The translations under genes were made by a program, and so were the position numbers. The notes under the pieces were generated by a model that saw only the letters and a program-made list of their open reading frames with translations, had not been told where the DNA came from and ran no database searches. 64,000 nt of DNA from Chitinimonas_A lacunae. GTDB lineage: Bacteria; Pseudomonadota; Gammaproteobacteria; Burkholderiales; Chitinimonadaceae. Positions 40,802 through 49,032 of this stretch are shown here, one piece after another. The number at the start of each line of letters is the position of its first letter. The stretch's first letter is position 1. Where the stretch lies: NCBI RefSeq assembly GCF_042650885.1, contig NZ_JBHSBU010000001.1, positions 3,224,001 to 3,288,000 of the forward strand, written 5' to 3'.

Positions 40802-42488
40802 GTTGCTGCGGCTCGATTCGCTGCTGAGCCTGGGCCGCCCGCCCGGCTGGCCAGTCGCCTGGCGCGATGGCCAGTGGCTGAGCTTTGCCGATTTCAGCGG
40901 TCGCGCCGCTGCCTGGCAACAGGCCTTTGCGGCAAGCCCGGGCCGTGACTGGGCGCTTTATCTGCACGACAGCTTCGACTTTGCCGCTGCCCTGTTCGGC
41001 GCCTGGCACGCCGGCAAGCGGGTCTATCTGCCGGCCGATGTGCTGCCGGCGACCGTGGCCCGTCTGGCCGGCCAGGTCGATGGGTTTGCCGGCGATCTGC
41101 CCCACACGCAGCAGCCGCTCCGACCGCTGGCTCCATCCCGGCCGACCCGCTGGTCATCGCTCGACCGCCAGGCCCAGGCGCTGGTGGTCTACACCTCGGG
41201 CTCGAGCGGCGAACCGGTGGCGATCCCCAAACGGCTGGGCCAGTTATTCGACGAGGTCGAGACGCTGGCCGCCTGCTGGGAGGGCGAACTCGACGGTGCG
41301 CCGGTGCTGGCGACCGTGTCGCATCAACATATCTATGGCCTGCTGTTCCGGCTGTTGTGGCCGCTGGCGGCAGGGCGGCCGTTCGATGCAGGCCGTCTGG
41401 CCTTTCCCGAGGACATCGTGGCCGCCCTGGCGGCGCGCGGACCGGCCGTGCTGGTGGCAAGCCCGGCCCATCTGAAGCGTCTGCCGCGCACCCTGCCCTG
41501 GCAGACTGCCCGCCCTGGCCTGCGCGCCCTGTTCTCCTCGGGCGGGCCCTTGTCGGACGAAGCGCTGGCCGATTGCCGCGAACTGCTCGGTCAGGCACCG
41601 GTCGAGGTCTACGGCAGTTCCGAAACCGGTGGCGTGGCCTGGCGGCGGCGCGATCAGCCGGCCGCCGCGCTGTGGCGGGCCTTGCCCCGGGTCGAACTGA
41701 GCTGTGAGGACGGGGCATTACGAGTGCATTCGCCCTATCAGGGCGGTGGCGACGGCTTTCTGACGGCGGACCGGGTGCGGCTCGGTGCAGACGGCTTCGA
41801 GCTGCTGGGGCGGGCCGACCGTATCGTCAAGATCGAAGAAAAACGGGTATCGCTGGGCGCGCTCGAGCGCCTGCTGCTCGACAGCGGACTGGTCGAGGAG
41901 GCCCGGGTGGTGGCGCTGCCCGGTCCGCGCCTGACGCTTGGGGTGGTGGCGGTGCCCAGCGCGGCGGGCTGGCGCTGTTACGACGAGTCCGGAAAGCGCG
42001 GCCTCAATGGACGGCTGCGCGCCGCGCTGGCCGGCGCGGTCGAGCCCAGCGCGCTGCCGCGCCGCTGGCGTTATGGCTGGGCACTGCCGCTCGACAGCCA
42101 AGGCAAGACCAAGGAGAGCGATTTGATCGCGCGTTTCGACCCGCGCCGGCCTTCGGCGCGATTACAGGCCCGCAGCGAGGAGTCGGCGCTGCTCGATATC
42201 GACGTCGCGGCGACTTCGCCGTTCTTCGACGGCCATTTCCCGGCCACTCCCATCCTGCCCGGCGTCACCCAGCTCGAATGGGCAGTGCTGTTCGGGCGCG
42301 AACTGTTCGAGCTGCCGGCCGATTTCCTGCGGCTTGAAGCGGTGAAATTCCAGCAGGTGATCCCACCCGGCACGCTGTTGCAGCTTGAATTGGGCTGGCA
42401 GGCGGCGCGGACGACGCTGAGTTTCCGCTTCAGTTCCGCTGCCGGCCAGCATGCCAGCGGCCGGATCGTATTCGGAGGGCCGGCATGA
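40794..42488 (+). CDS. apeH: AMP-ligase fused to a hot-dog dehydratase (ApeH-ApeI fusion)
   Basis: 564 residues. The N-terminal 450 residues are an acyl/aryl-AMP ligase: YTSGSSGEPVAIPK (133-146), EVYGSSETGGVAWR and DRIVKIEEKRVSLGALE. From about residue 461 a FabA/Z-like hot-dog domain follows, with FFDGHFPATPILPGVTQLEW. The ligase would load an aromatic acid on ACP and the dehydratase would form double bonds. In the E. coli-type cluster these are separate genes, apeH and apeI. ATG 40794 overlaps the upstream stop. A strictly encoded linker of about ten residues joins the domains. Confidence 0.88.
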   Translation: MAELLRLDSLLSLGRPPGWPVAWRDGQWLSFADFSGRAAAWQQAFAASPGRDWALYLHDSFDFAAALFGAWHAGKRVYLPADVLPATVARLAGQVDGFAGDLPHTQQPLRPLAPSRPTRWSSLDRQAQALVVYTSGSSGEPVAIPKRLGQLFDEVETLAACWEGELDGAPVLATVSHQHIYGLLFRLLWPLAAGRPFDAGRLAFPEDIVAALAARGPAVLVASPAHLKRLPRTLPWQTARPGLRALFSSGGPLSDEALADCRELLGQAPVEVYGSSETGGVAWRRRDQPAAALWRALPRVELSCEDGALRVHSPYQGGGDGFLTADRVRLGADGFELLGRADRIVKIEEKRVSLGALERLLLDSGLVEEARVVALPGPRLTLGVVAVPSAAGWRCYDESGKRGLNGRLRAALAGAVEPSALPRRWRYGWALPLDSQGKTKESDLIARFDPRRPSARLQARSEESALLDIDVAATSPFFDGHFPATPILPGVTQLEWAVLFGRELFELPADFLRLEAVKFQQVIPPGTLLQLELGWQAARTTLSFRFSSAAGQHASGRIVFGGPA

Positions 42489-43222
42489 AGCACTGTGCGG
42501 TGATCCCGGTCTACAACCACGGCGAGGCGGTCGGTGCGGTAGTGGCAGCCGTACGCAGCCACGGCCTGCCTTGCGTACTGGTCGATGACGGCAGCGCCGC
42601 CGATTGTGCCGCCGTGCTCGACCGGCTGGCGGCGGCCGACCCGGACGGGGTGAGGCTGGTGCGGCTGCCGCTCAACCAGGGCAAGGGCGGGGCGATGATG
42701 GCCGGACTGCGTCGGGCCCTGGCGCTGGGTTTCAGCCATGCCTTGCAGATCGATGCCGACGGCCAGCACGACACCCGCGATATTCCGCAGTTTCTGGCCT
42801 TGTCGCGCCAACAGCCCGAGCGGCTGATCTGCGGCTGCCCGGTCTACGACGACAGCGTGCCGCGTGGCCGGCTGTATGGCCGCTATGCCACCCATGTCTG
42901 GGTCTGGATCAATACCCTGTCGCTGGCGATCCGCGACTCGATGTGCGGTTTCCGGGTCTATCCGCTCGCGCCCACGGTCGCTCTGTTCGACAGCGTGCGG
43001 ATCGGCCGGCGGATGGACTTCGATGTCGAAGTGCTGGTGCGCCTGTATTGGCGCGGCATGAAAATAGTCAATCAACCTACAAAGGTTCATTATCCTAGCG
43101 ATGGTGTGTCACATTTTAAGGTTTGGCGTGACAACCTGCTGATTTCGCGCATGCACGCCCGCCTGTTCGGCGGCATGTTGCTGCGCCTGCCGCGTCTGTT
43201 GTGGCGCAAGGTGGTGTCGTGA
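42485..43222 (+). CDS. Family 2 glycosyltransferase of the aryl polyene cluster
   Basis: 245 residues with the GT2 fold: CAVIPVYNHGEAVGAVV, VLVDDGSAADC, and QIDADGQHD (DxD). It may glycosylate the polyene or its lipid anchor. In many clusters this domain is fused to a LpxL-like acyltransferase; here that part is a separate downstream gene, overlapping by four bases. A patch of AT-rich, rare-looking codons occurs at about 43060-43125 (residues KIVNQPTKVHYPSDGVSHFKV) inside GC-rich sequence. Confidence 0.88.
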   Translation: MKHCAVIPVYNHGEAVGAVVAAVRSHGLPCVLVDDGSAADCAAVLDRLAAADPDGVRLVRLPLNQGKGGAMMAGLRRALALGFSHALQIDADGQHDTRDIPQFLALSRQQPERLICGCPVYDDSVPRGRLYGRYATHVWVWINTLSLAIRDSMCGFRVYPLAPTVALFDSVRIGRRMDFDVEVLVRLYWRGMKIVNQPTKVHYPSDGVSHFKVWRDNLLISRMHARLFGGMLLRLPRLLWRKVVS

Positions 43223-44160
43223 ACAGGGTGCGTACCCATTGGGCCGGGATGGGCGAACACACCTTTGTGTTCGGCATCTGGCTGCTCTATTGGGTTCATC
43301 GGCTGTGCGGCCGTCGCCTGTTCCGCCTGTGCATGTATCCGGTCGCGCTGAGCCACTGGCTGCTGCGGCCGGGCTTGCGTGCCGCGTCGCTTCAGTATCT
43401 GAGCCGGCTCGAAGCCGCGACTGGCGCCCTGGGGCATCGGCCCGACTGGCGCGACGGTGTGCGCCATGTGGCGCTGTTTGCCGAGACCATGCTCGACAAG
43501 CTGCTGGCGGTGTCGGGTCGCTATCACGGCCCGGTGCGCAGCATCGGCAGCGAACCGGTTTATCAGGCGGCGCTGGCCGGACAGGGCGGCGTGATCGTCA
43601 CGGCGCATCTGGGCTGTCTGGAACTGTGCCGGGCGCTGGCCGAGCGGCGCAGCGGCTTTCGGCTCAATGTGCTGGTCCATACCCGACATGCCGAGCGCTT
43701 CAACCGCCTGCTGCGCCGGTTCGGCGCCGATGCCGGGGTCAGGCTGCTCGAAGTGACCGAGATCAGTCCGGCCACCGCCGTGCTGCTCGCCGACAAGGTC
43801 GCGGCCGGCGAATATGTGGCGATTGCCGGCGACCGCGTGCCGGTGTTCGCGAGCCAGACGGTCGAGGCCGAGTTTCTGGGCCATCGGGCGCCGTTCCCGG
43901 TCGGGCCTTATGTATTGGCCAGCCTGCTGCGCTGTCCGCTCTATCTGCTGGGCTGCATCCACGAAGGCCGCGGTTACGCGCTGCATTTCGAGCAGCTGGC
44001 CGAGCAGGTGGTATTGCCGCGCGGTCGGCGTGAAGCGGCGATGGCCGAGTATGCCGGCCGTTTTGCCCGGGCCTTGACTGGCCTGGTGGCCCGCTCGCCC
44101 TACGATTGGTTCAATTTTTTTCCGTTCTGGGATCAACCCCATGTCAAAGCCTCTTCCTGA
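43219..44160 (+). CDS. LpxL/HtrB-like lipid acyltransferase
   Basis: 313 residues. MNRVRTHWAGMGEHTFVFGIWLLYW, then GGVIVTAHLGCLELCRALAERRSG (His-containing acyl-transfer site), GDRVPVFASQTVEAEFLGHRAPFPVG and PYDWFNFFPFWD near the end are hallmarks of the LpxL family. It probably acylates the lipid anchor of the polyene. GTG 43219 overlaps the GT stop (GTGA) with AAGGTGG just upstream. Its end overlaps the ammonia-lyase start by 20 bases. Confidence 0.87.
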   Translation: MNRVRTHWAGMGEHTFVFGIWLLYWVHRLCGRRLFRLCMYPVALSHWLLRPGLRAASLQYLSRLEAATGALGHRPDWRDGVRHVALFAETMLDKLLAVSGRYHGPVRSIGSEPVYQAALAGQGGVIVTAHLGCLELCRALAERRSGFRLNVLVHTRHAERFNRLLRRFGADAGVRLLEVTEISPATAVLLADKVAAGEYVAIAGDRVPVFASQTVEAEFLGHRAPFPVGPYVLASLLRCPLYLLGCIHEGRGYALHFEQLAEQVVLPRGRREAAMAEYAGRFARALTGLVARSPYDWFNFFPFWDQPHVKASS

Positions 44161-45688
44161 TCCCGTTCGCTTCGACGGTAGCCGACTGACCCTTGATGAG
44201 GTGGTGGCGTTGGCAGAACGCCGGCGCCCGGCCGAACTGTCGCCCGACCCGGCTTTCCGCGCCCGGATCGCCCGTGGGGCCGACTTCCTCGACCGCCTGC
44301 TGGCCGAGGACGGCGTGGTCTATGGCGTGACCACGGGCTATGGCGACTCCTGCACCGTGACCGTGCCGCCCGAGCTGGTGGCCGAGTTGCCGCATCATCT
44401 GTATGCCTACCATGGCTGCGGCAGCGGTCGTTTCCTGACCCCCGAGGAAACCCGCGCCGTGCTGGCCACGCGGCTCGCTTCGCTGGCACAGGGCGTGTCG
44501 GGTGTCAGCGTCGGTCTGCTTGAGCAGATCGAGCGGCTGTTGCAGCACGACATCCTGCCGCTGATTCCGGCCGAAGGTTCGGTCGGCGCCAGCGGCGATC
44601 TGACGCCCTTGTCCTATCTGGCGGCCGTGCTGTGCGGCGAGCGCGAGGTCTGGTATCGCGGCGAGCGGCGGCAGGCGGCCGAGGTGCTGGCGCAACTGGG
44701 CATCACCCCGCTGCGCCTGCGACCCAAGGAAGGGCTGGCGATCATGAACGGCACGGCCGTGATGACGGCCCTGGCCTGCCTGGCCTGGCGGCGCGCCGAT
44801 TATCTGAGCCGGCTGGCCACCCGGCTGACCGCCTTCAATGTCTGGGCCAGCGCCGGCAATGCCCATCATTTCGATGCCGCCCTGTTTGCGGTCAAGCCGC
44901 ATCCGGGCCAGCAGCAGGTCGCCGCCCGTCTGCGCGCCGACCTCGACTGTGACCGGCCCAGCCGCAACGAGCGTCGTTTGCAGGACCGCTACTCGCTGCG
45001 CTGCGCGCCCCATGTGATCGGGGTGCTCGAGGATGCGTTGCCGTTCTTCCGCACGCTGATCGAGAACGAACTCAACAGCGCCAACGACAACCCGATCATC
45101 GACGCCGACGACGAGCGCGTGCTCCATGGCGGCCATTTCTATGGCGGTCATATCGCCTTTGCCATGGACGGGCTGAAAAACGCCGTGGCCAATCTGGCCG
45201 ATCTGCTCGACCGCCAGCTGGCGCTGCTGGTCGATGCCCGTTTCAACCACGGCCTGCCGGCCAACCTGTCGGGCGCGACCGGCCCGGAAGCGGCGATCAA
45301 CCATGGTCTCAAGGCCCTGCAGATCAGCGTGTCGGCCTGGACGGCCGAAGCGCTCAAGCTGACCATGCCCGCTTCGGTGTTTTCGCGCTCGACCGAATGC
45401 CATAACCAGGACAAGGTCAGCATGGGCACCATCGCCGCGCGCGACTGCCTGCGCGTGCTTGAACTGACCGAGCAGGTGGCGGCCGCCATGCTGATCGCGG
45501 CACGGCAGGCGACCACCCTGCGCGCCCGGCTCGACCCGGCCCTGTTGCTGCCGTCGGCCTTGGCGACCATGCAGGCCGATCTGGAACAGCGGATCGAGCT
45601 GGTGGTGCGCGACCGGGCACTCGACGGCGAATTGCAGCGGTTGCTGCTTGCCTTGCGCCAGGAGAGCTGGAGCCTCTATGCAGCCTGA
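44141..45688 (+). CDS. MIO aromatic amino acid ammonia-lyase of the HAL/TAL family
   Basis: 515 residues, typical for HAL/TAL. The MIO-forming tripeptide A150-S151-G152 is in EGSVGASGDLTPLSYL; YGVTTGYGDS, NGTAVMTALACLAWRRAD, and ENELNSANDNPI are conserved. It deaminates an aromatic amino acid (or His) to a cinnamate-type acid, a likely starter for the polyene head group. The selectivity pair aligning with HAL Ser-His and RsTAL His-Leu reads Tyr90-His91 here (HLYAYHGCGSG), so tyrosine as substrate is not certain. Ser/His-type HAL specificity is also possible, though the context is against histidine catabolism. Confidence 0.85.
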   Translation: MSKPLPDPVRFDGSRLTLDEVVALAERRRPAELSPDPAFRARIARGADFLDRLLAEDGVVYGVTTGYGDSCTVTVPPELVAELPHHLYAYHGCGSGRFLTPEETRAVLATRLASLAQGVSGVSVGLLEQIERLLQHDILPLIPAEGSVGASGDLTPLSYLAAVLCGEREVWYRGERRQAAEVLAQLGITPLRLRPKEGLAIMNGTAVMTALACLAWRRADYLSRLATRLTAFNVWASAGNAHHFDAALFAVKPHPGQQQVAARLRADLDCDRPSRNERRLQDRYSLRCAPHVIGVLEDALPFFRTLIENELNSANDNPIIDADDERVLHGGHFYGGHIAFAMDGLKNAVANLADLLDRQLALLVDARFNHGLPANLSGATGPEAAINHGLKALQISVSAWTAEALKLTMPASVFSRSTECHNQDKVSMGTIAARDCLRVLELTEQVAAAMLIAARQATTLRARLDPALLLPSALATMQADLEQRIELVVRDRALDGELQRLLLALRQESWSLYAA

Positions 45689-46097
45689 TCTCAGCGCCGA
45701 AATCGAACTGACCCCGGCCTTCCACGAACTCGATCCGATGGACGTGGTCTGGCACGGCCATTACGTCAAATATCTCGAAGCGGCCCGCTCGGCCCTGCTT
45801 GGCCGTTTCGACTACGACTACCCGCAGATGCGCGACTCGGGCTATGCCTGGCCCATCGTCGATATGCGGCTCAAGTATGTGCGGCCGGCCACCTTCGGCC
45901 AGCGGCTGCGGGTGCGTGCCGAGATCGTCGAATGGGAAAACCGGCTGCGGATCGAATACCGCATCTGGGATGCCGACAGCGGTCAGGTGCTCAACAAGTC
46001 CTACACCATCCAGGTGGCGGTGGCGATCGACAGCCGTGAAATGCTGTTCGTCTGCCCGCCGGTGCTATGGGAAAAGCTCGGAGTCCAGCCCGCATGA
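45678..46097 (+). CDS. apeK: 4-hydroxybenzoyl-CoA-type hot-dog thioesterase (ApeK type)
   Basis: 139 residues. The 4HBT signature is readable: FHELDPMDVVWHGHYVKYLEAARSALL with the catalytic Asp in LDPMDVV. It would release or edit acyl chains from carrier proteins in the polyene line. ATG 45678 lies inside the end of the ammonia-lyase gene (overlap 11 bases) and its stop overlaps the next start (ATGA). Confidence 0.85.
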   Translation: MQPDLSAEIELTPAFHELDPMDVVWHGHYVKYLEAARSALLGRFDYDYPQMRDSGYAWPIVDMRLKYVRPATFGQRLRVRAEIVEWENRLRIEYRIWDADSGQVLNKSYTIQVAVAIDSREMLFVCPPVLWEKLGVQPA

Positions 46098-46699
46098 TCC
46101 GCCTCGTCCTCGGCCTGTGGCTGCTGCTGGCCGGCTTTGCCGTCAGTGCCGCCGATCTGGCGACTTCGGTCAAGGGCCGGCTGGCCGATGCGCCGCTGTT
46201 GCGCGGTCAGTTCGACCAGCAAAAGACCGTCAGGGGCTTCAAGAAGCCGTTGGCGTCGAGCGGCGACTTTCTGCTGTGGCGCGGCCGTGGCGTGCTGTGG
46301 CATACCCGGCAGCCGTTCGAGCTGAGCATGACGCTGACGCCCGATGCGCTGTCGGCGCGGCAGGGCGAGGCGGCCTACCGGCTCGATGCCGGACAGGAGC
46401 CGGGGCTGCGGGCGGTCAACGAGCTGCTGTTCGCCCTGCTGTCGGGCGATATGGCGGCCTTGCAGCGGCGTTTCCGGGTCGAGGGCGAGCTGGTCGGCAA
46501 CAGCGGCTGGAAACTGCTGCTGACGCCGCTCGATGCCCAACTGGCGCGGCTGTTGCGCCGGGTCGAACTCGAAGGCGACCGCTATGTGCGCCGGGTTCGA
46601 CTCGAAGAAAGCAATGGCGACGCCAGCCTGATCCGTTTCGAGCAACTGGCCGAGGCCCCGCCCGCCACCCCCGATGAGGCCCGCCGTCTTGGCCAATAA
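46094..46699 (+). CDS. LolA-like periplasmic carrier
   Basis: 201 residues with a signal peptide (MIRLVLGLWLLLAGFAVSAA). The mature part resembles the outer-membrane lipoprotein carrier fold: LRGQFDQQKTVRGFKKPLASSGDFLLWRGRGVLW and RRVELEGDRYVRRVRLEESNGDASLIRFEQL. Aryl polyene clusters contain such a protein (ApeL position), thought to carry the lipid-linked pigment across the periplasm. It overlaps the exporter start by 26 bases, which is long; either is real. Confidence 0.8.
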   Translation: MIRLVLGLWLLLAGFAVSAADLATSVKGRLADAPLLRGQFDQQKTVRGFKKPLASSGDFLLWRGRGVLWHTRQPFELSMTLTPDALSARQGEAAYRLDAGQEPGLRAVNELLFALLSGDMAALQRRFRVEGELVGNSGWKLLLTPLDAQLARLLRRVELEGDRYVRRVRLEESNGDASLIRFEQLAEAPPATPDEARRLGQ

Positions 46700-49031
46700 G
46701 CCGTACCGCTGGCTGGCCCTGCTATGGGCGGTGCTGATGCTGGCCGTGCTGTGGCACCAGAGCCAGTTCTGGCGCGAAGCCCGTCTCGACACCGACGTAC
46801 TGGCCCTGCTGCCCGAAAACGAGCAGGCACCCGTGGTCAGTGCCGCCACCCGTCGGCTGGCCGACCAGGCGGCGCGGCAGGTCGTGCTGCTGGTGGGCGC
46901 CGGCGAGTGGGAAGCGACCCGGCGCGCCGCACTGGCGGTGCGGGCCGAGCTGGACCGGCAGAGCGGCTTGCTCGAACCGGCGCCGCTCGACCAACAGCGG
47001 CTCGATGAGGCGGTGGCCTTCTATCTGCCGTGGCGCGACCGGCTGCTGACCTCGGCCCAGCGCGACTGGTTGCAGTGCGCAACGCCCGAGCAGTTGGCCA
47101 GCACCGCCTTGCTCCATCTGTATCAACCGACTGCCGGCCCCAGATTCGCCGACTGGAACCGCGACCCGCTGGCGCTGTGGCCCGCCTGGTGGACGGCGCG
47201 AGCCGCCGAATCGCGTGCCCGGCCGCGCGACGGACTGCTGTGGCTCGAAGAAAAAGGCCAGCATTGGGCGGTTCTCAACTATCGCCGCGTCGGCTCGGCT
47301 TTTTCCGTCAGCGGTGACACGCCGCTGGCCGAGGCGCTGGCACGGGCCGAACAGGCCGTCCGCGCCACGGCTCCGCAAGGCCGGCTGCTCGCTGCGGGCG
47401 TTCCGCTCCATGCCGAAGCGGCGGCCGAACGGGCCAGTTTCGAGATGAACCTGATCGGCAGCGGCTCGCTTGCCGCAGTGCTGCTGTTGGTCTGGCTGAC
47501 CTTCCGCTCCTTGCGCCCGCTTGCGCTGGTCGGCCTGTCGCTGCTGCTTGGCTGCGCCACCGCGCTCAGCGTCACGGCGCTGCTGTTTGGCAAGGTCCAC
47601 CTGCTGACCCTGGTGTTTGGCGCCAGTCTGGTCGGGGTGGCCGAAGATTACGGTTTCCACTATTTCGCTGCCCGCCAGGGCCGCCCGGCCACCGAGCGGC
47701 ACACCGTGCTGCGCGGCCTGCTGCCCGGTCTTGCGCTGGCGCTGCTGACCAGCGTGCTTGCCTATATGGCGCTCGGTCTTGCGCCATTCCCCGGACTGCG
47801 CCAGATGGCCGTGTTCTCGGCCGTCGGCCTCGCTGCCGCCTTTCTGACGGTCTGCTGCTGGTTTCCATTGCTTGATCGCGGTGAATTGCCGAGCACCCGC
47901 TTTGCCGAGCGCTTTGCCGCCAGTCTGCAACGCTGGCCGCGCTGGCGTCCCGACCGGCTCGGCCTGACGCTGGCGGCGGTGGCGATCGTGCTCGCGCTGC
48001 CGGGGCTATTGCGGCTCGAAGGCCGCGATGATCTGCGCCAGCTCCAGGGCTCGCCTGCCGCGCTGGTGGCCCAGCAGATCGAGATTGGCCGCCTGCTGGG
48101 CTTGCCCAGTCCGGCCCAGTTCTATCTAGTCGAAGGGGCCGATGCGGCCGAAGTGCTGGCGCGCGAGGAGGCCCTGAAGGCCCGGCTCGACCGGCTGGTG
48201 GCCGACGGCAGTCTGACCGGCTATCGCGCCCTGTCCGACTGGCTGCCCGCACCGACCCGGCAAGCGGAGGCGGCCACGCTGACGGCACCGGCCGAGCGCA
48301 CGGCGCTGGCGGCGATTGCCGCGCAGACCGGAGAAGCCGTGGCACGGCCGCCGTTTGCGCCAGCGCCGCTGACCTTGCCGCAACTGCTTGGAAGTCCCGT
48401 GGCGGCAGCAGTCGCCCCCCTGTGGCTCGGTGAGCTGGGCGGGCGTCAGTACAGCGTATTGCTGCTGCGCGGCCCGACCCCGGCCTTGCTGCCCCGGCTC
48501 GCCGCGGCCGGGCGTGATCTGCCCGGGGTGCGCTGGGTCGATAAGACCGCCGAATTCTCGCAATTGCTGGGTCGCTATCGGGTCGGCATGGGCTGGCTGC
48601 TGCTGGCCGGCTATGTCGCCGTGGCCGTGGCGCTGTGGTGGCGTTTCCACCGCCGTGCCTGGCGTGCTCTGCTGCCCACGGTGCTGGGCAGTCTGCTGAC
48701 GCTGGCGCTGTTTGGCTGGCTCGGTCTGCCGCTGCAACTGTTCAGTGTGCTGGCCTTGCTGTTGTTGCTGGGCATGGGGGTGGATTACGGCATCTTCCTG
48801 CTTGAACACCCGGGCGATGGCAGCGCCTGGCTCGCCGTGGCGCTGGCCGGGGTCAGCACCTTGCTGTCGTTCGGCCTGCTGGCCCTGTCGAGCACGCCGG
48901 CTCTGCGGGCGTTCGGTCTGACCATGCTGGTCGGCGAAATCCTGATCTGGTTGCTTACCCCGTGTTTCCGCCCGCGTGCGGCAGCCGAGGCGGCGCTTTC
49001 CTCCACCGTTTCCACCCCTCGGTTCTCCTGA
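46674..49031 (+). CDS. MMPL/RND-family exporter of the aryl polyene cluster
   Basis: 785 residues with an RND duplication: an N-terminal membrane segment, a large periplasmic loop, six helices near residues 258-420 (including GVAEDYGFHYF), a second periplasmic loop, and helices near 635-775 (GMGVDYGIFLLEHP). The two D-Y motifs in GVAEDYGF and GMGVDYGI correspond to the proton-relay Asp sites of MMPL proteins. It likely pushes the aryl polyene lipid outward from the inner membrane. The start is ATG 46674, inside the lolA-like gene; a downstream start in the same frame is less likely. Confidence 0.88.
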   Translation: MRPAVLANKPYRWLALLWAVLMLAVLWHQSQFWREARLDTDVLALLPENEQAPVVSAATRRLADQAARQVVLLVGAGEWEATRRAALAVRAELDRQSGLLEPAPLDQQRLDEAVAFYLPWRDRLLTSAQRDWLQCATPEQLASTALLHLYQPTAGPRFADWNRDPLALWPAWWTARAAESRARPRDGLLWLEEKGQHWAVLNYRRVGSAFSVSGDTPLAEALARAEQAVRATAPQGRLLAAGVPLHAEAAAERASFEMNLIGSGSLAAVLLLVWLTFRSLRPLALVGLSLLLGCATALSVTALLFGKVHLLTLVFGASLVGVAEDYGFHYFAARQGRPATERHTVLRGLLPGLALALLTSVLAYMALGLAPFPGLRQMAVFSAVGLAAAFLTVCCWFPLLDRGELPSTRFAERFAASLQRWPRWRPDRLGLTLAAVAIVLALPGLLRLEGRDDLRQLQGSPAALVAQQIEIGRLLGLPSPAQFYLVEGADAAEVLAREEALKARLDRLVADGSLTGYRALSDWLPAPTRQAEAATLTAPAERTALAAIAAQTGEAVARPPFAPAPLTLPQLLGSPVAAAVAPLWLGELGGRQYSVLLLRGPTPALLPRLAAAGRDLPGVRWVDKTAEFSQLLGRYRVGMGWLLLAGYVAVAVALWWRFHRRAWRALLPTVLGSLLTLALFGWLGLPLQLFSVLALLLLLGMGVDYGIFLLEHPGDGSAWLAVALAGVSTLLSFGLLALSSTPALRAFGLTMLVGEILIWLLTPCFRPRAAAEAALSSTVSTPRFS

Positions 49032-49032
49032 T

